From Eubacterium sp. (GTDB taxonomy: Bacteria; Bacillota; Clostridia; Lachnospirales; Lachnospiraceae): DNA of 64,000 bases. The stretch is from the NCBI GenBank assembly GCA_022794015.1, contig JAAWDZ010000068.1:1-64000 (forward strand), in the 5' to 3' direction. Positions 40,019-49,564 of the stretch are shown here, in pieces. How positions within the stretch are numbered: position 1 is the stretch's first letter; the number at the start of each line of letters is the position of its first letter. Position numbers and translations under genes: made by a program. Below the pieces are notes generated by a model, which was not told where the DNA came from, did no database searches, and saw only the letters and a program-made list of their open reading frames with translations.

Positions 40019-40723
40019 CTATCTCCCGGTCAGATAATTCATATACGCCTCTACAAAATCATTGTACTTCTGCTTGGCCAGAAAAACCGTATCCCTGCAC
40101 TTTAATGTAATACTGGTGCGGTCGTATCCCGCCACCTCTTTTAAACTCACCAGAAACCCCCGATGCGAACGAAAAAATCCATTTCCTAACTTTTGTTCCA
40201 AAAGCTCCATTTTCTCATAATACGTATACACACCGTTTTTCGTATGCAGTATAATCTTCCTGCCGTCGCTCTCCCCATAAAAAATATCCGCAACCGGAAT
40301 TTCAAAACTTCTGCCATTTACCCGGATTAAAAGCGGCAGAACGGCCTGTTTTTTCTCTGCTTTTGCAGCTGCCTTTTCAAGCACTGTGCAAAGCTTCTCT
40401 TCGTCAATCGGCTTTAAAAGATATTGAAATGCCTCCACGTCATACGCTTCATACACGTAATCCTGCAATGCCGTAATAAATATCAAAACCGCATCCGTGC
40501 GATCACGCAGCCTTCTTGCAGTTTCCATACCATCCAGCATTTCTTTGCCCTCTTCCTTTTTAAAACAAATGTCCAGAAAATAAATATCATATAATTTTTC
40601 TTCTGCCAAAAGCGCTTCTGCAGATGAAAATAGATCTGCCTGTACAGAAAGCTGACGGAATATCATTGTTTTGATATGCTGACGTATCCATTCATCATCA
40701 TCGCAAACTGCTATTTTTAACAT
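40019..40723 (-). CDS. LytTR-family response regulator
   Basis: KIAVCDDDEWIRQHI receiver, YLLKPIDEEKL, C-terminal GNGFFRSHRGFLVSLKEVAGY LytTR. Confidence 0.95.
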   Translation of the reverse strand: MLKIAVCDDDEWIRQHIKTMIFRQLSVQADLFSSAEALLAEEKLYDIYFLDICFKKEEGKEMLDGMETARRLRDRTDAVLIFITALQDYVYEAYDVEAFQYLLKPIDEEKLCTVLEKAAAKAEKKQAVLPLLIRVNGRSFEIPVADIFYGESDGRKIILHTKNGVYTYYEKMELLEQKLGNGFFRSHRGFLVSLKEVAGYDRTSITLKCRDTVFLAKQKYNDFVEAYMNYLTGR

Positions 40724-40765
40724 AATACCTCCAAAAAAAAGCCGATATAGGAAACAGAAACGCCT

Positions 40766-41491
40766 CTATTCATGCTCTGTTTCCACATACTCAAAATTTA
40801 TTTTAATATCCTCTCTGTAAACTCCCTGCAGGTAAGATGTCAGAAGCTGGCGGATTCTTTCATCAGACCGCTCTAAGAGGTCGCTTCTTAAAACCTTTTC
40901 CTCTTCTTTCTTTTCGGAATCTACAATCAGTCTGCTGTAATCCTCTACTTCTACAGGATTAAAAATATTCTTTTTTTCATCATAAATCTGTAACGTATCC
41001 TGATCGGTAAAATTGTCCAGAATCTCCGAATGAGGAATCAGCAGATCCACTTCCGTCACATTTCCTTCCGAATCTGTTTTTACAGAAAAATCCACTTTTT
41101 CTCCATCAATACCTATATTCATCTTCCCGTCAATCGTTGCAATCAGTCTGTTTTCCGTCAGTGGAATATCAATACCGAAGATTTTATTTTGTTCCGAATA
41201 AAACAATATGGAAGTATAATTGTTTTCATAGGCAGAATATTTGGAAATCTGCTTCACCTCTTCCCGAATAATATCCGTCTGTATCCGTTTCTTTTCCATC
41301 TCTTCCATAGCAGCTTTTAGCTCTTTTAATTCTTCCCGTTTCTTTTTGCTATCTTTCACTAACATGATGCATACAAAAATTAAAATAACGAAAACAATCA
41401 AACCAAAAACCGTTATTTTTCTTTTAAATTTTCCAAATATCCCTTTCACTCTCCCACCATGAAATTTCTCTAATTCATTTCGTTCTTCCAT
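40766..41491 (-). CDS. DUF4230-like membrane protein
   Basis: Single N-terminal TM, then charged coil; LTENRLIATIDGKMNIGIDGEKVDF resembles DUF4230. Confidence 0.7.
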   Translation of the reverse strand: MEERNELEKFHGGRVKGIFGKFKRKITVFGLIVFVILIFVCIMLVKDSKKKREELKELKAAMEEMEKKRIQTDIIREEVKQISKYSAYENNYTSILFYSEQNKIFGIDIPLTENRLIATIDGKMNIGIDGEKVDFSVKTDSEGNVTEVDLLIPHSEILDNFTDQDTLQIYDEKKNIFNPVEVEDYSRLIVDSEKKEEEKVLRSDLLERSDERIRQLLTSYLQGVYREDIKINFEYVETEHE

Positions 41492-41514
41492 GATTCACCT
41501 CATATGTTACTTCC

Positions 41515-41982
41515 CTAATATCCTTTACAAACATCCACCCAGTCCAGATATCCCGAATACTCCTCCATCTCTGCAATCGTCAGTTCAATCGCACTGTTTG
41601 CGCTTCCGCAGGCCGGAAATACCGTTTCAAACCGCTTCAGCGATTCGTCCAGATACACTTTCACACCGTCGTTTACCGCAAACGGGCAGACGCCGCCCAC
41701 AGCATGACCTACAAGCTCCTCCACCTGATCCGGTGAAAGCATCTTCGCTTTCGTGCCAAACTGCGCCTTATACTTCGGATTGTCAATCCGTGCATCCCCG
41801 GCCGCTACGATAAGCGCTGCCTGTCCGTCTACCAGAAAAGACAGGGTTTTTGCAATACGCTGCGGCGCACAATGCAGAGCCTCCGCCGCCAGCTCCACTG
41901 TCGCGCTGGAAACATCAAATTCCTGAATCCTCTCTTCCATCCCAAAACCTTTAAAAAAAGCTGTTACCTTTTCAATTGACAT
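41515..41982 (-). CDS. YbaK/EbsC (aminoacyl-tRNA deacylase-like) protein
   Basis: RIAKTLSFLVDGQAALIVAAGDARIDNPKYKAQFG...GHAVGGVCPFAV. Confidence 0.92.
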   Translation of the reverse strand: MSIEKVTAFFKGFGMEERIQEFDVSSATVELAAEALHCAPQRIAKTLSFLVDGQAALIVAAGDARIDNPKYKAQFGTKAKMLSPDQVEELVGHAVGGVCPFAVNDGVKVYLDESLKRFETVFPACGSANSAIELTIAEMEEYSGYLDWVDVCKGY

Positions 41983-42178
41983 CTTTAAACCCCCTGTTTA
42001 TCCTTCGCGTGAATCAAAACCGCTTCGGATGCTTTTGTATGCTTTTCCCTTTTGGGCCTGGTATTTGATGCAAGTTTGAAGTGTTCGCTGTAGCGTTAAT
42101 CGAAATCCAGGAAACTCACCCCTGCCCTCTGGCTGACGGAACTTTGTCAACAATTGCACGTCCCCATGCAGCAAAGAA

Positions 42179-43612
42179 TTACGCCTCCCCCTCCTTCGAC
42201 GCCTCAGAAAAAGAAATCACCGCATCATTCTTCTTCATAAACAGCAAACCAAACGAAGCCGGCCCGCAGTTGCTCGCAATTGCAGAAGAAGCCTTCTGCA
42301 GATAACCCCGTTCAAACGGACAATACTGCCGCACCAGATCCTGAAGATACTGCAGTTTTTCCTTATCCATCCCGGACGTAATAAACAAAATCCTCCGGTC
42401 CACATTCCGCGGCTCGATAAAAATCTTCCTGACATAGCGTTTCGCAACGCGCGCAAAACCGCCCATCGCATGCAAAAGGCCCCTGGCAATCGGAAGACCA
42501 AGGCCAAGGCCCCGGCAAAACGGCTGCTTCCCGACTCGGCCTGATAAAACTCATCGCACATCTGCGTCATCTGCGAATCCGTCATGCCGATTCCCGTGTC
42601 ATAAATATCTATAATCAAATTGATTCCATAAGTTTCCCTGCGATATTCAATACAGATGCCGACGCCGCCCTCTTCCGTAAACTTAAGGGAATTTTCCAGA
42701 AGGATTTTAAGGACATGAGAAATCTTTTCCACATCTCCAATCAGTACCGCCGGTATTTTCGGATTCATATCAAATACGATTTCCAGCCGGTGCCTGCTGT
42801 TTTGCATGGAAACGGTTGTAATAACGTCATTCAGCAGGGACGTAATCATATACGATTCTTATGCCGAAGTCAGCGTACCCTCCACAATCTCGGTATAATC
42901 CAGAATGTTGTTGATCTGATTGGACAGGCGCTTACCCGCCATCTTGATGGGCAAAATATCCTCCCGCAGTTCCGGGGAAAAATCCTTTTCCAGCGCAACC
43001 TCGCTGATACCGGGCACCATATTAATGGGCGTCCGGATCTCATGGGAAACATTCGACATAAATTCAGCATTCTGCCGCCCTGCTGTTTCTAACTGCACAA
43101 GCGTGTTGTCGTACTTCTTTCTTGCCGCATTTCTTCTGTCGATCCGCACCCTTGCAATCAGCGCCGCGCCCATCACCACCATCGCGCCGATGCCCAGGCG
43201 TACCGCATTCTGAAATCCTATCCCATATGAAATCGTGCGCAAAATCAGAAAATGATACAAAAACACCAGAAGATACAAAGCAGCCATCAGATACAACAGC
43301 CGCTTTCGGTCAAACATGGAAAAAATCAGAATTAACAAACAGGCCACGGCAGACACGTCAAAAAGAACGGCGCCATGCACCCCAAAGAAAAAAAACAATC
43401 ATCAGCAGCCCGATACACAAATTCTCATACAGCACATTGGAACCGGCTCTGCCAATATGAAGGAACCACACAATAGAACTTCCAATGACAATAATCGGAA
43501 TCATCCATGGTTCCCACGACATAGCAATTGTAGTCAAAATAAGCATTATGTCAAACACCGTGACAATGCTGGCTAAAAGCAGATGAATGCTTGTCTGCTC
43601 TTCCGTTTTCAT
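42179..43612 (-). pseudogene. Decayed sensor histidine kinase
   Basis: TM segments (43358-43612), H-box SNVSHEIRTPINM (42859-43398), HATPase remnant FDMNPKIPAVLIGDVEKISHVLKILLENSLKF (42235-42849) and C-terminus (42179-42475) lie in different frames, with a stop at about 42859. Confidence 0.85.
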
Positions 43613-43970
43613 TTCTTCTCAAGCCCCTTTGCAACCCGTTTCAGTAATTCCTGCGGTACATATGGTTTTTTCAGATCATTCACCGCCCCCAGACAGAGCG
43701 CGCTCAGCACGTCATCTTCATCCCCGGACGCCGTCAGAAAAATAACGGGAATGTCAATCTCCGCCTCCTTCATATGCTCAAAGGTTTCCATTCCGTTCAT
43801 ATTGGGCATTGCAATATCGAAAAGAACCATATCTATTTTTCGATTTTTAACAGTTCCAGGGCTTCTTCTCCCGACTCGGCAAATATCACGTCATAATGCT
43901 TCTGCAAAATCAGCTTTGTCCTTTTTAAATTCAGTGCGTCGTCATCGACGACCAAAATTCTTTTTTCCAT
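43609..43970 (-). pseudogene. Response-regulator receiver with single-base frameshift
   Basis: MEKRILVVDDDALNLKRTKLILQKHYDVIFAESGEEALELLK from 43970 hits a stop; restoring one A in the A5 tract at 43844-43848 reads ELLKNRKIDMVLFDIAMPNMNG and continues to 43609. Confidence 0.85.
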
Positions 43971-44339
43971 TACAACTGTTTCCTTCTAAATCAATTCATA
44001 TAGAGTCTATTTTAAAACAGAATCGCAATAAAATCAAGTCTAATACTTTGATTTTCAGCAATACCGGCAACCGTTCAGCCTGCGACTGCGCAGTTCGCAG
44101 CCAATAAAGCAGAACAGCAGGGAATCCGGCCCCTTTGCCGCAGGCAAACTTTAAATAGGCCGGATTCTGTAACAGCGAAGCCGGAAAGCTGAACTGTTAC
44201 CAATACCGGATTTTGCCAGAGAACCGGAGAACAGGCTGCAGCCGCAGTTTTTTCCGGCATCAGAAAAACAGCCGCAAAGCCTTTTGGAATCAGACTTTTC
44301 AGCTGTTTTTTCATGCTTTTCACAAACGGTGGAAAACGG

Positions 44340-45608
44340 TTAAAACAACTCCGCAATACGTGTAACGCCCACATAAATTTCGGATATTTTATACCAGGTA
44401 GCATAATCCACCACTCCCGTTACCGGCAGCCCGAAAACAGACTGGAAGATTTCGACGGCTTCCGCCGTCCTTGGCCCGTAAATGCCGTCTGCGGCGATCA
44501 CCGGAATTGCGGGATACGCTCTTGCGATCCGCACCAGCTGCGACTGCATCTGCCTCACCTTTTCGCCCCTTGAGCCAATCGAAAGATCTTCCCTCGGCCA
44601 CGAGGACGGGATTCCGGCAATTTCATCCGCCTCATTGACATACATATCGCTTCCATAATAGTACCGTAAAATCTCAATAAAACTGTACCCCTGATCCCCC
44701 AGATCCTTTGATCCCCACTGGCTCATCCAGTTCGGGCAGCTTACCCGCTGTCCGTCGCAGTACTGCGTCAGAATCGGCTGCTTGACATTCGGCCTGGATA
44801 AATAGTTCTGGAATATGTCGTCCACAATCCTGGAAATGTTCTGGAAAATATTCCTGCCGTAAATCCATTTATGGTCAAAAGCGGTAGACGAAGTAATCGT
44901 AAAATCGTAGCCTTTATTCCGGTACCACTCCGTATACACCCGGTTCAGCGTAAATGACATAATCGCCATAATATTTGCCCGAAGCGTCGCATCCGGCCAG
45001 GTGGCATAAATTTCACTGGAGGCCACATTTTTAATATAGTCTTTATATGTCACATAATAATCTCTGGCCGTATTGTCCGAAGGCGCGCCATCATGCACAA
45101 CCACATACTCCGGAACAACAACACGGCTCAGTACGATCTCCCCGCTTTCCTCTAACGGCTTAATCTCATCCTCCGGTATTTTGGGCGGGAAATTCCCAAA
45201 CAGCGTATTTGCCGGAATTACAATGTTATCCACCGGATTAATATCCGATTCCCGCGGCACAAGCCGTACCCTCTGTACAGCCGTTTCTCCGGGCAATACC
45301 TGTATACCTGATACATTAACCGGAATATAACCCTCTGCCGTCACCTGAATCGTATACTCCGCATAGGGCTGCTGCTCAGAAGGCTCCATACTGTATTCTA
45401 ACGGCGGCGTGCGCAGCTCGATCTGCTCTGTCTGTCCGGAAGAATTTGTCATAATCTGTTCAATCTGATTATCCGGCTCACCCGTATAAGAAACAGACAC
45501 TCTCGCGTCTTCAATCGGCAGCCTGCCGGAAGGTGTTTCTACATTGACCTGCAGGCTTCCTTCATCTGTCGTGTCATTCTGCAAATACCTGATATTTTGT
45601 TTGGACAT
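44340..45608 (-). CDS. Peptidoglycan-binding-domain protein, SleC-like (putative spore cortex lytic)
   Basis: N-terminal GSLQVNVETPSGRLPIEDARVSVSY, central domain, C-terminal PG_binding_1 (LSIGSRGEKVRQMQSQLVRIARAYPAIPVIAADGIYGPRTAEAVEIFQSVFGLPVTGVVDYATW). Confidence 0.75.
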   Translation of the reverse strand: MSKQNIRYLQNDTTDEGSLQVNVETPSGRLPIEDARVSVSYTGEPDNQIEQIMTNSSGQTEQIELRTPPLEYSMEPSEQQPYAEYTIQVTAEGYIPVNVSGIQVLPGETAVQRVRLVPRESDINPVDNIVIPANTLFGNFPPKIPEDEIKPLEESGEIVLSRVVVPEYVVVHDGAPSDNTARDYYVTYKDYIKNVASSEIYATWPDATLRANIMAIMSFTLNRVYTEWYRNKGYDFTITSSTAFDHKWIYGRNIFQNISRIVDDIFQNYLSRPNVKQPILTQYCDGQRVSCPNWMSQWGSKDLGDQGYSFIEILRYYYGSDMYVNEADEIAGIPSSWPREDLSIGSRGEKVRQMQSQLVRIARAYPAIPVIAADGIYGPRTAEAVEIFQSVFGLPVTGVVDYATWYKISEIYVGVTRIAELF

Positions 45609-45669
45609 AAAAATCCCTCGTATTGCTTCTTGCTTACAGTATATGCAGAAAATGGAGGATGGGTGAAAA

Positions 45670-46059
45670 TCAAAGCCATCCGTCTTCTATTTCTTTTTTG
45701 AACGATTCAAACATACCATAGTAATTTTCTTTCGCCGCCCGTACAATATCCATAGCCACCTCTTCGTTGTACGCATGTGGAATATGATTCCTGCTATGCA
45801 GAGCTGCAATCCAAAGCTCCTCATCCTTGATCATCCCTGCTTTATAAGCAGTCTTTAAAATTTGCCTCGGAGAACCGGTTGCGCATTCTGCAAAACCGTG
45901 GAACTCCAAAATTTCTTTCATGGCCTTCCATGCCTGTTCAAAACAGATGCCATACAAAGAAGCCAGTCCTGTCAAAATAACATTGTCATAAGGTTCCCCA
46001 TACCGGTATATATCGTTCAGATTTTTAAAAGCCCTGCAAAAATTATCAAATTTTTTCAT
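45670..46059 (-). CDS. HI0074/HepT-like HEPN-domain protein
   Basis: LTGLASLYGICFEQAWKAMKEILE...ALHSRNHIPHAYNE carries an R-X4-H motif; overlaps the MNT gene. Confidence 0.85.
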   Translation of the reverse strand: MKKFDNFCRAFKNLNDIYRYGEPYDNVILTGLASLYGICFEQAWKAMKEILEFHGFAECATGSPRQILKTAYKAGMIKDEELWIAALHSRNHIPHAYNEEVAMDIVRAAKENYYGMFESFKKEIEDGWL

Positions 46060-46339
46060 ACAGCAGCTTCCCCTCCTCTAAAATACTTTTTCTTAAATCT
46101 TCCTGCACCACACCGTCCAGATTTACAACATCGTATTCCAGCAGAGTACTTGTTTCTTCGTCCACGGCAAGCTCAAATCCAGCGATATCCCCGCCTGTTA
46201 CAGCAAGATCGATATCGCTTACCCTGTGGTAATCTCCCCGTGCCCGCGATCCAAACAAAATAACACGCTGTATCCTGTATTTTTTTGCCAAATCCTCTAT
46301 TTCCTGTAATACCTGGCTTCTGATACCTGTCTTTTCCAC
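46046..46339 (-). CDS. MNT-type minimal nucleotidyltransferase
   Basis: VILFGSRARGDYHRVSDIDLAV carries GSX10DXD. Confidence 0.92.
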   Translation of the reverse strand: MEKTGIRSQVLQEIEDLAKKYRIQRVILFGSRARGDYHRVSDIDLAVTGGDIAGFELAVDEETSTLLEYDVVNLDGVVQEDLRKSILEEGKLLYEKI

Positions 46340-47079
46340 GCAATTCCGTCCCTTATTTTGTAATCTTCATTATTTTTTTCTAAAATCCGGTTTTACAGTG
46401 ATTTTATAACAGTTCCTTCCCCAAAATCTTATCTTCCGACGCATGATCTGTTCCCTGAAACAGGCTCTTGATTCTCTGTTCTTTCTTTCACGTACCGAAT
46501 TCTATTCTTAAATAATTCTACACAGGAAATGCTTTTTCTGCAAGCTTTTTCAAGCGATCTTTAAAATTGTGCACGACAAAAGCGGCATCAAATTCATCTG
46601 ATTCGATGCCGCCTTTACACTATGCTGTCCATGGGATTTTACCTCCATCTTTTCATTTTCCAGTACCAACTCTGTAAAATACGCTTTCATCCTCCCCATA
46701 CTCCTCAGAGCTGTTCTTTGGAATTCGTTGCCTGTCTAAAAACCTTTTGGAGTATTACTTTAACTTTTCGGTGGTCCGTACCTCCTTTACTTAGATTTGT
46801 ATTAGTGCTTTTGATGTATTTAGTATATCTGAAAACATCTGGTTTGTCAATATAAAATCCAAATTTATTAATTAGTATTCTATATAACCAGAATCTTATT
46901 TATAATCGTCATAATATTCAGACATTTTACATCTAAACCTTTTTTGATTCTTTTGCCAGATCTGCGATCCTCTCATCAGAATGCGGCAGATGAAAATTCA
47001 GGCAGATTATTCGGCGAAATGTGAATGAGGCAATGCACCAAAACCGTGTATCCCCTTGTCCACTGGGAGCAACAACGCC

Positions 47080-47122
47080 AAAAGAAAAACCGCAAATCCA
47101 GTAAAATCAATGGTTTGCGGTT
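47080..47122 (-). terminator. Terminator downstream of tRNA-Gly
   Basis: Minus strand GAACCGCAAACCA...TGGATTTGCGGTTTTTCTTTT. Confidence 0.75.
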
Positions 47123-47134
47123 CTCATACAAGAG

Positions 47135-47207
47135 AGCGATAGACGGGGCTCGAACCCGCGGTCTCGACCTTGGCAAGGTCGCGCGTTACCAACTACGCCA
47201 CTATCGC
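47135..47207 (-). tRNA. tRNA-Gly(GCC)
   Basis: Minus strand GCGATAGTGGCGTAGTTGGTAACGCGCGACCTTGCCAAGGTCGAGACCGCGGGTTCGAGCCCCGTCTATCGCT; GCGATAG/CTATCGC acceptor, TTGCCAA anticodon loop. Confidence 0.97.
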
Positions 47208-47378
47208 ATTTATGAAATTTTGTTCTGTGCTTTGCTGTACCTCTCAAGCACAATACATATACTACACTATGAATTGTGTTTTGTCAACATATTTTTTAAA
47301 AAATTTTAAAAATTTTTTCAGCTCCAAAATGCAGTTCCACAATCCTTGCCGTTTTATGCACAATCCGAAAGATTTACC

Positions 47379-47954
47379 TCACATCACAAACCGGTATCCA
47401 ACCCCATACACGGTATCAATCTGTCCGTTTCCCCCTGCAAGTTTTTTTCGAATCTGTTTTATATAATTGTCTATATTTCTGTCATACCCTTCATACAACT
47501 CCGAAAACGCCCCCTCTAACAGCTCGTTTCTCGTAAATACCTTTCCCGGCTGTTTCATCATATAGGAAATGATTTTATATTCATTCGGTGTAAAATGCAC
47601 TTTTTCCTGCAGCTTTTCCAGATCAAAATCCTCCTCCCGTTCCAAATCCCGCCCCAAAATCCGCAAAATACGCACTCTTGCTACTTTTGGACTTACCGGA
47701 GCAACCATGTAATCCTCTGCTCCTGCCCCAAACGCCTCTAAAATTTTTTCCTCCCGCCTGTCCGCCGACACCAAAAGAAACGGGATGCCATGAAACCTCC
47801 CATTCTTAATCCGGTCAATCGGAAAATCCGTCACAACCAGACAAATATCCTCTGTTTCCTCTTCTTTTTCAAAAAAACGGATCCCATCCTTTCGGCACAG
47901 TTCTCTCAGCTCCATCACCCATTTTTTTTCCTGATTTAAAATGAGAACATCCAT
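47379..47954 (-). CDS. Orphan winged-helix response-regulator-like protein with atypical receiver
   Basis: C-terminus FTPNEYKIISYMMKQPGKVFTRNELLEGAFSE...DTVYGVGYRFVM is OmpR-type; receiver motifs are degenerate. Confidence 0.82.
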   Translation of the reverse strand: MDVLILNQEKKWVMELRELCRKDGIRFFEKEEETEDICLVVTDFPIDRIKNGRFHGIPFLLVSADRREEKILEAFGAGAEDYMVAPVSPKVARVRILRILGRDLEREEDFDLEKLQEKVHFTPNEYKIISYMMKQPGKVFTRNELLEGAFSELYEGYDRNIDNYIKQIRKKLAGGNGQIDTVYGVGYRFVM

Positions 47955-48008
47955 ATCCGACCACCTGCCAGCCTTCTTCACTTTTCTGCCGGAGAAATAC
48001 GGCAGGAG

Positions 48009-48038
48009 AAAAGCCCCGCATCATAACGCAGGGCTTTC
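48009..48038. terminator. Terminator of the C40 peptidase gene
   Basis: aaaagccccgc / gcagggcttt hairpin. Confidence 0.65.
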
Positions 48039-48078
48039 TTACCTCTGTATCTATCAGTATGGCGCTATTCTTTTGATT

Positions 48079-49320
48079 TTATACAATCCTCCTGACAGAA
48101 AGGATCGGCCTGTAACTGGCATTTGACACCTTTATTCCGGTTTTCACAGAGCTGGCATGAACAATCTGTCCATTCCCGATATAAATCCCAATATGACCGG
48201 AATAAGATACCAAATCCCCTGGCCTTGCATTGCCAAGACCTCCGACATCTGTCCCGCACTTTCCCTGTTCCCCGGAAGTACGCGGCAGACTGATGCCGAA
48301 ATTTTTAAACACACTCATAACAAACCCGGAGCAGTCCGCACCATTTGTCAGGCTTGTCCCGCCATAGACATAAGGATTTCCCACAAACTGCAGAGCATAA
48401 TTGGCAATCTGCTGTCCCAGGCCGACAGATGTCTGCGCGCCTGCGCCTGTGCCGGAAGCTTGTGTATTGCTGTTTTCCAAAGACGGCCCTCTTTCGGGTG
48501 CCGATAACGCTGGCGAGGTATTTGCAGACGACTGCCGGGCCGCCTGATTTCTTTCCGCTTCTTCGGCCTGTGCTGCGTTCCTTGCCGCTTCCTCGGCCGC
48601 AAGACGTTCCTGTTCCTCACGTAAGAGCCGCGCTTCCTCTTCTTCTCTGGATTCTGCAACCGGATGCACCGTATAAAGATCTACATAATCTGCTGACACA
48701 AACCCCTGATCCTCTCCGGCGTCTACCTTCACCCAGCCTTCCAGCTCCTCCTGAACCAAAACCACTTCTTCCTGCGGCAAAAGCGTTATAATTTCAGACT
48801 CCGTTGTAGCTTCCTGGCGCAATCTGAGCGCATCCGCCTCCACCTTTGCCTGGCGCACTCCCACTTCCTCGGCTTTTGCAGCGCCTTCTTCTCCGCGGAG
48901 TGCGTATTCTGCCTTAATATAACCTTGCACATTTCCGGAAGTAATCTGTAACCAACCGTCTTCCTCTCCTGTAATTTCACCTACAGAATCATCATATAAT
49001 TTCCCGACAATCTCGCCTTCCATATCTGGCTGATTTCTGACATTAATATAAGAATCTACCTGTGCAACTGCAAGCTCCGGAGTTTCTTCCTCTGTAAGTT
49101 CGGGAAGCTCCTCCCCTGCTTCGGCAGCTTCCCAAAGCTCCATCGCCGCTGTTTCGGCAGCTTCCATTGCTGCTGCTGTCGCACCGATATGTAATTTATC
49201 TTCTTCCTGTAAAACCACCTGATCCTTAGATTCACTGGCAACCGCCGTCGTCGTATTTGCTGTTGCAATTAATGCAGCTGTAATACACAGGCCTGCAAGT
49301 TTCCTGCTCCTTTGTTTCAT
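48079..49320 (-). CDS. Secreted NlpC/P60 (C40) peptidase with SH3 repeats
   Basis: Signal peptide; SH3-like YINVRNQPDMEGEIVGKL; LQFVGNPYVYGGTSLTNGADCSGFVMSVFKNFGISLPRTSGEQ; SYSGHIGIYIGNGQIVHASS. Confidence 0.95.
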   Translation of the reverse strand: MKQRSRKLAGLCITAALIATANTTTAVASESKDQVVLQEEDKLHIGATAAAMEAAETAAMELWEAAEAGEELPELTEEETPELAVAQVDSYINVRNQPDMEGEIVGKLYDDSVGEITGEEDGWLQITSGNVQGYIKAEYALRGEEGAAKAEEVGVRQAKVEADALRLRQEATTESEIITLLPQEEVVLVQEELEGWVKVDAGEDQGFVSADYVDLYTVHPVAESREEEEARLLREEQERLAAEEAARNAAQAEEAERNQAARQSSANTSPALSAPERGPSLENSNTQASGTGAGAQTSVGLGQQIANYALQFVGNPYVYGGTSLTNGADCSGFVMSVFKNFGISLPRTSGEQGKCGTDVGGLGNARPGDLVSYSGHIGIYIGNGQIVHASSVKTGIKVSNASYRPILSVRRIV

Positions 49321-49564
49321 GTGTTTTGTACTCCTTTCTGAATATGTTACAATATTATTACATAAATGTGACCAAATTATAGGGATTGTAGTGGAAATAT
49401 CTGGGGACGCCAGCCATATCGTGAAAAACAGCTGAACTGCTACTGTTCATGAATCAATACCCTCAGCGGACAATGGGACACAGGTATAACAGAACAATAC
49501 ATTGAATAAAAGACTGTAAAATGTTATGATAATAAAAATAATTTTTATGGGGAGGTATTTTATA

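Noticed and set aside
44075-44404. 109-aa minus-strand ORF between the decayed receiver and the SleC-like gene
   Set aside because: Overlaps the end of the SleC-like CDS, no recognisable domain, and the region looks like degenerate repeats.
47025-47309. ORF encoding ...AIDGARTRGLDLGKVARYQLRHYRI...
   Set aside because: Spurious: it is the antisense translation of tRNA-Gly(GCC) and its flanks.
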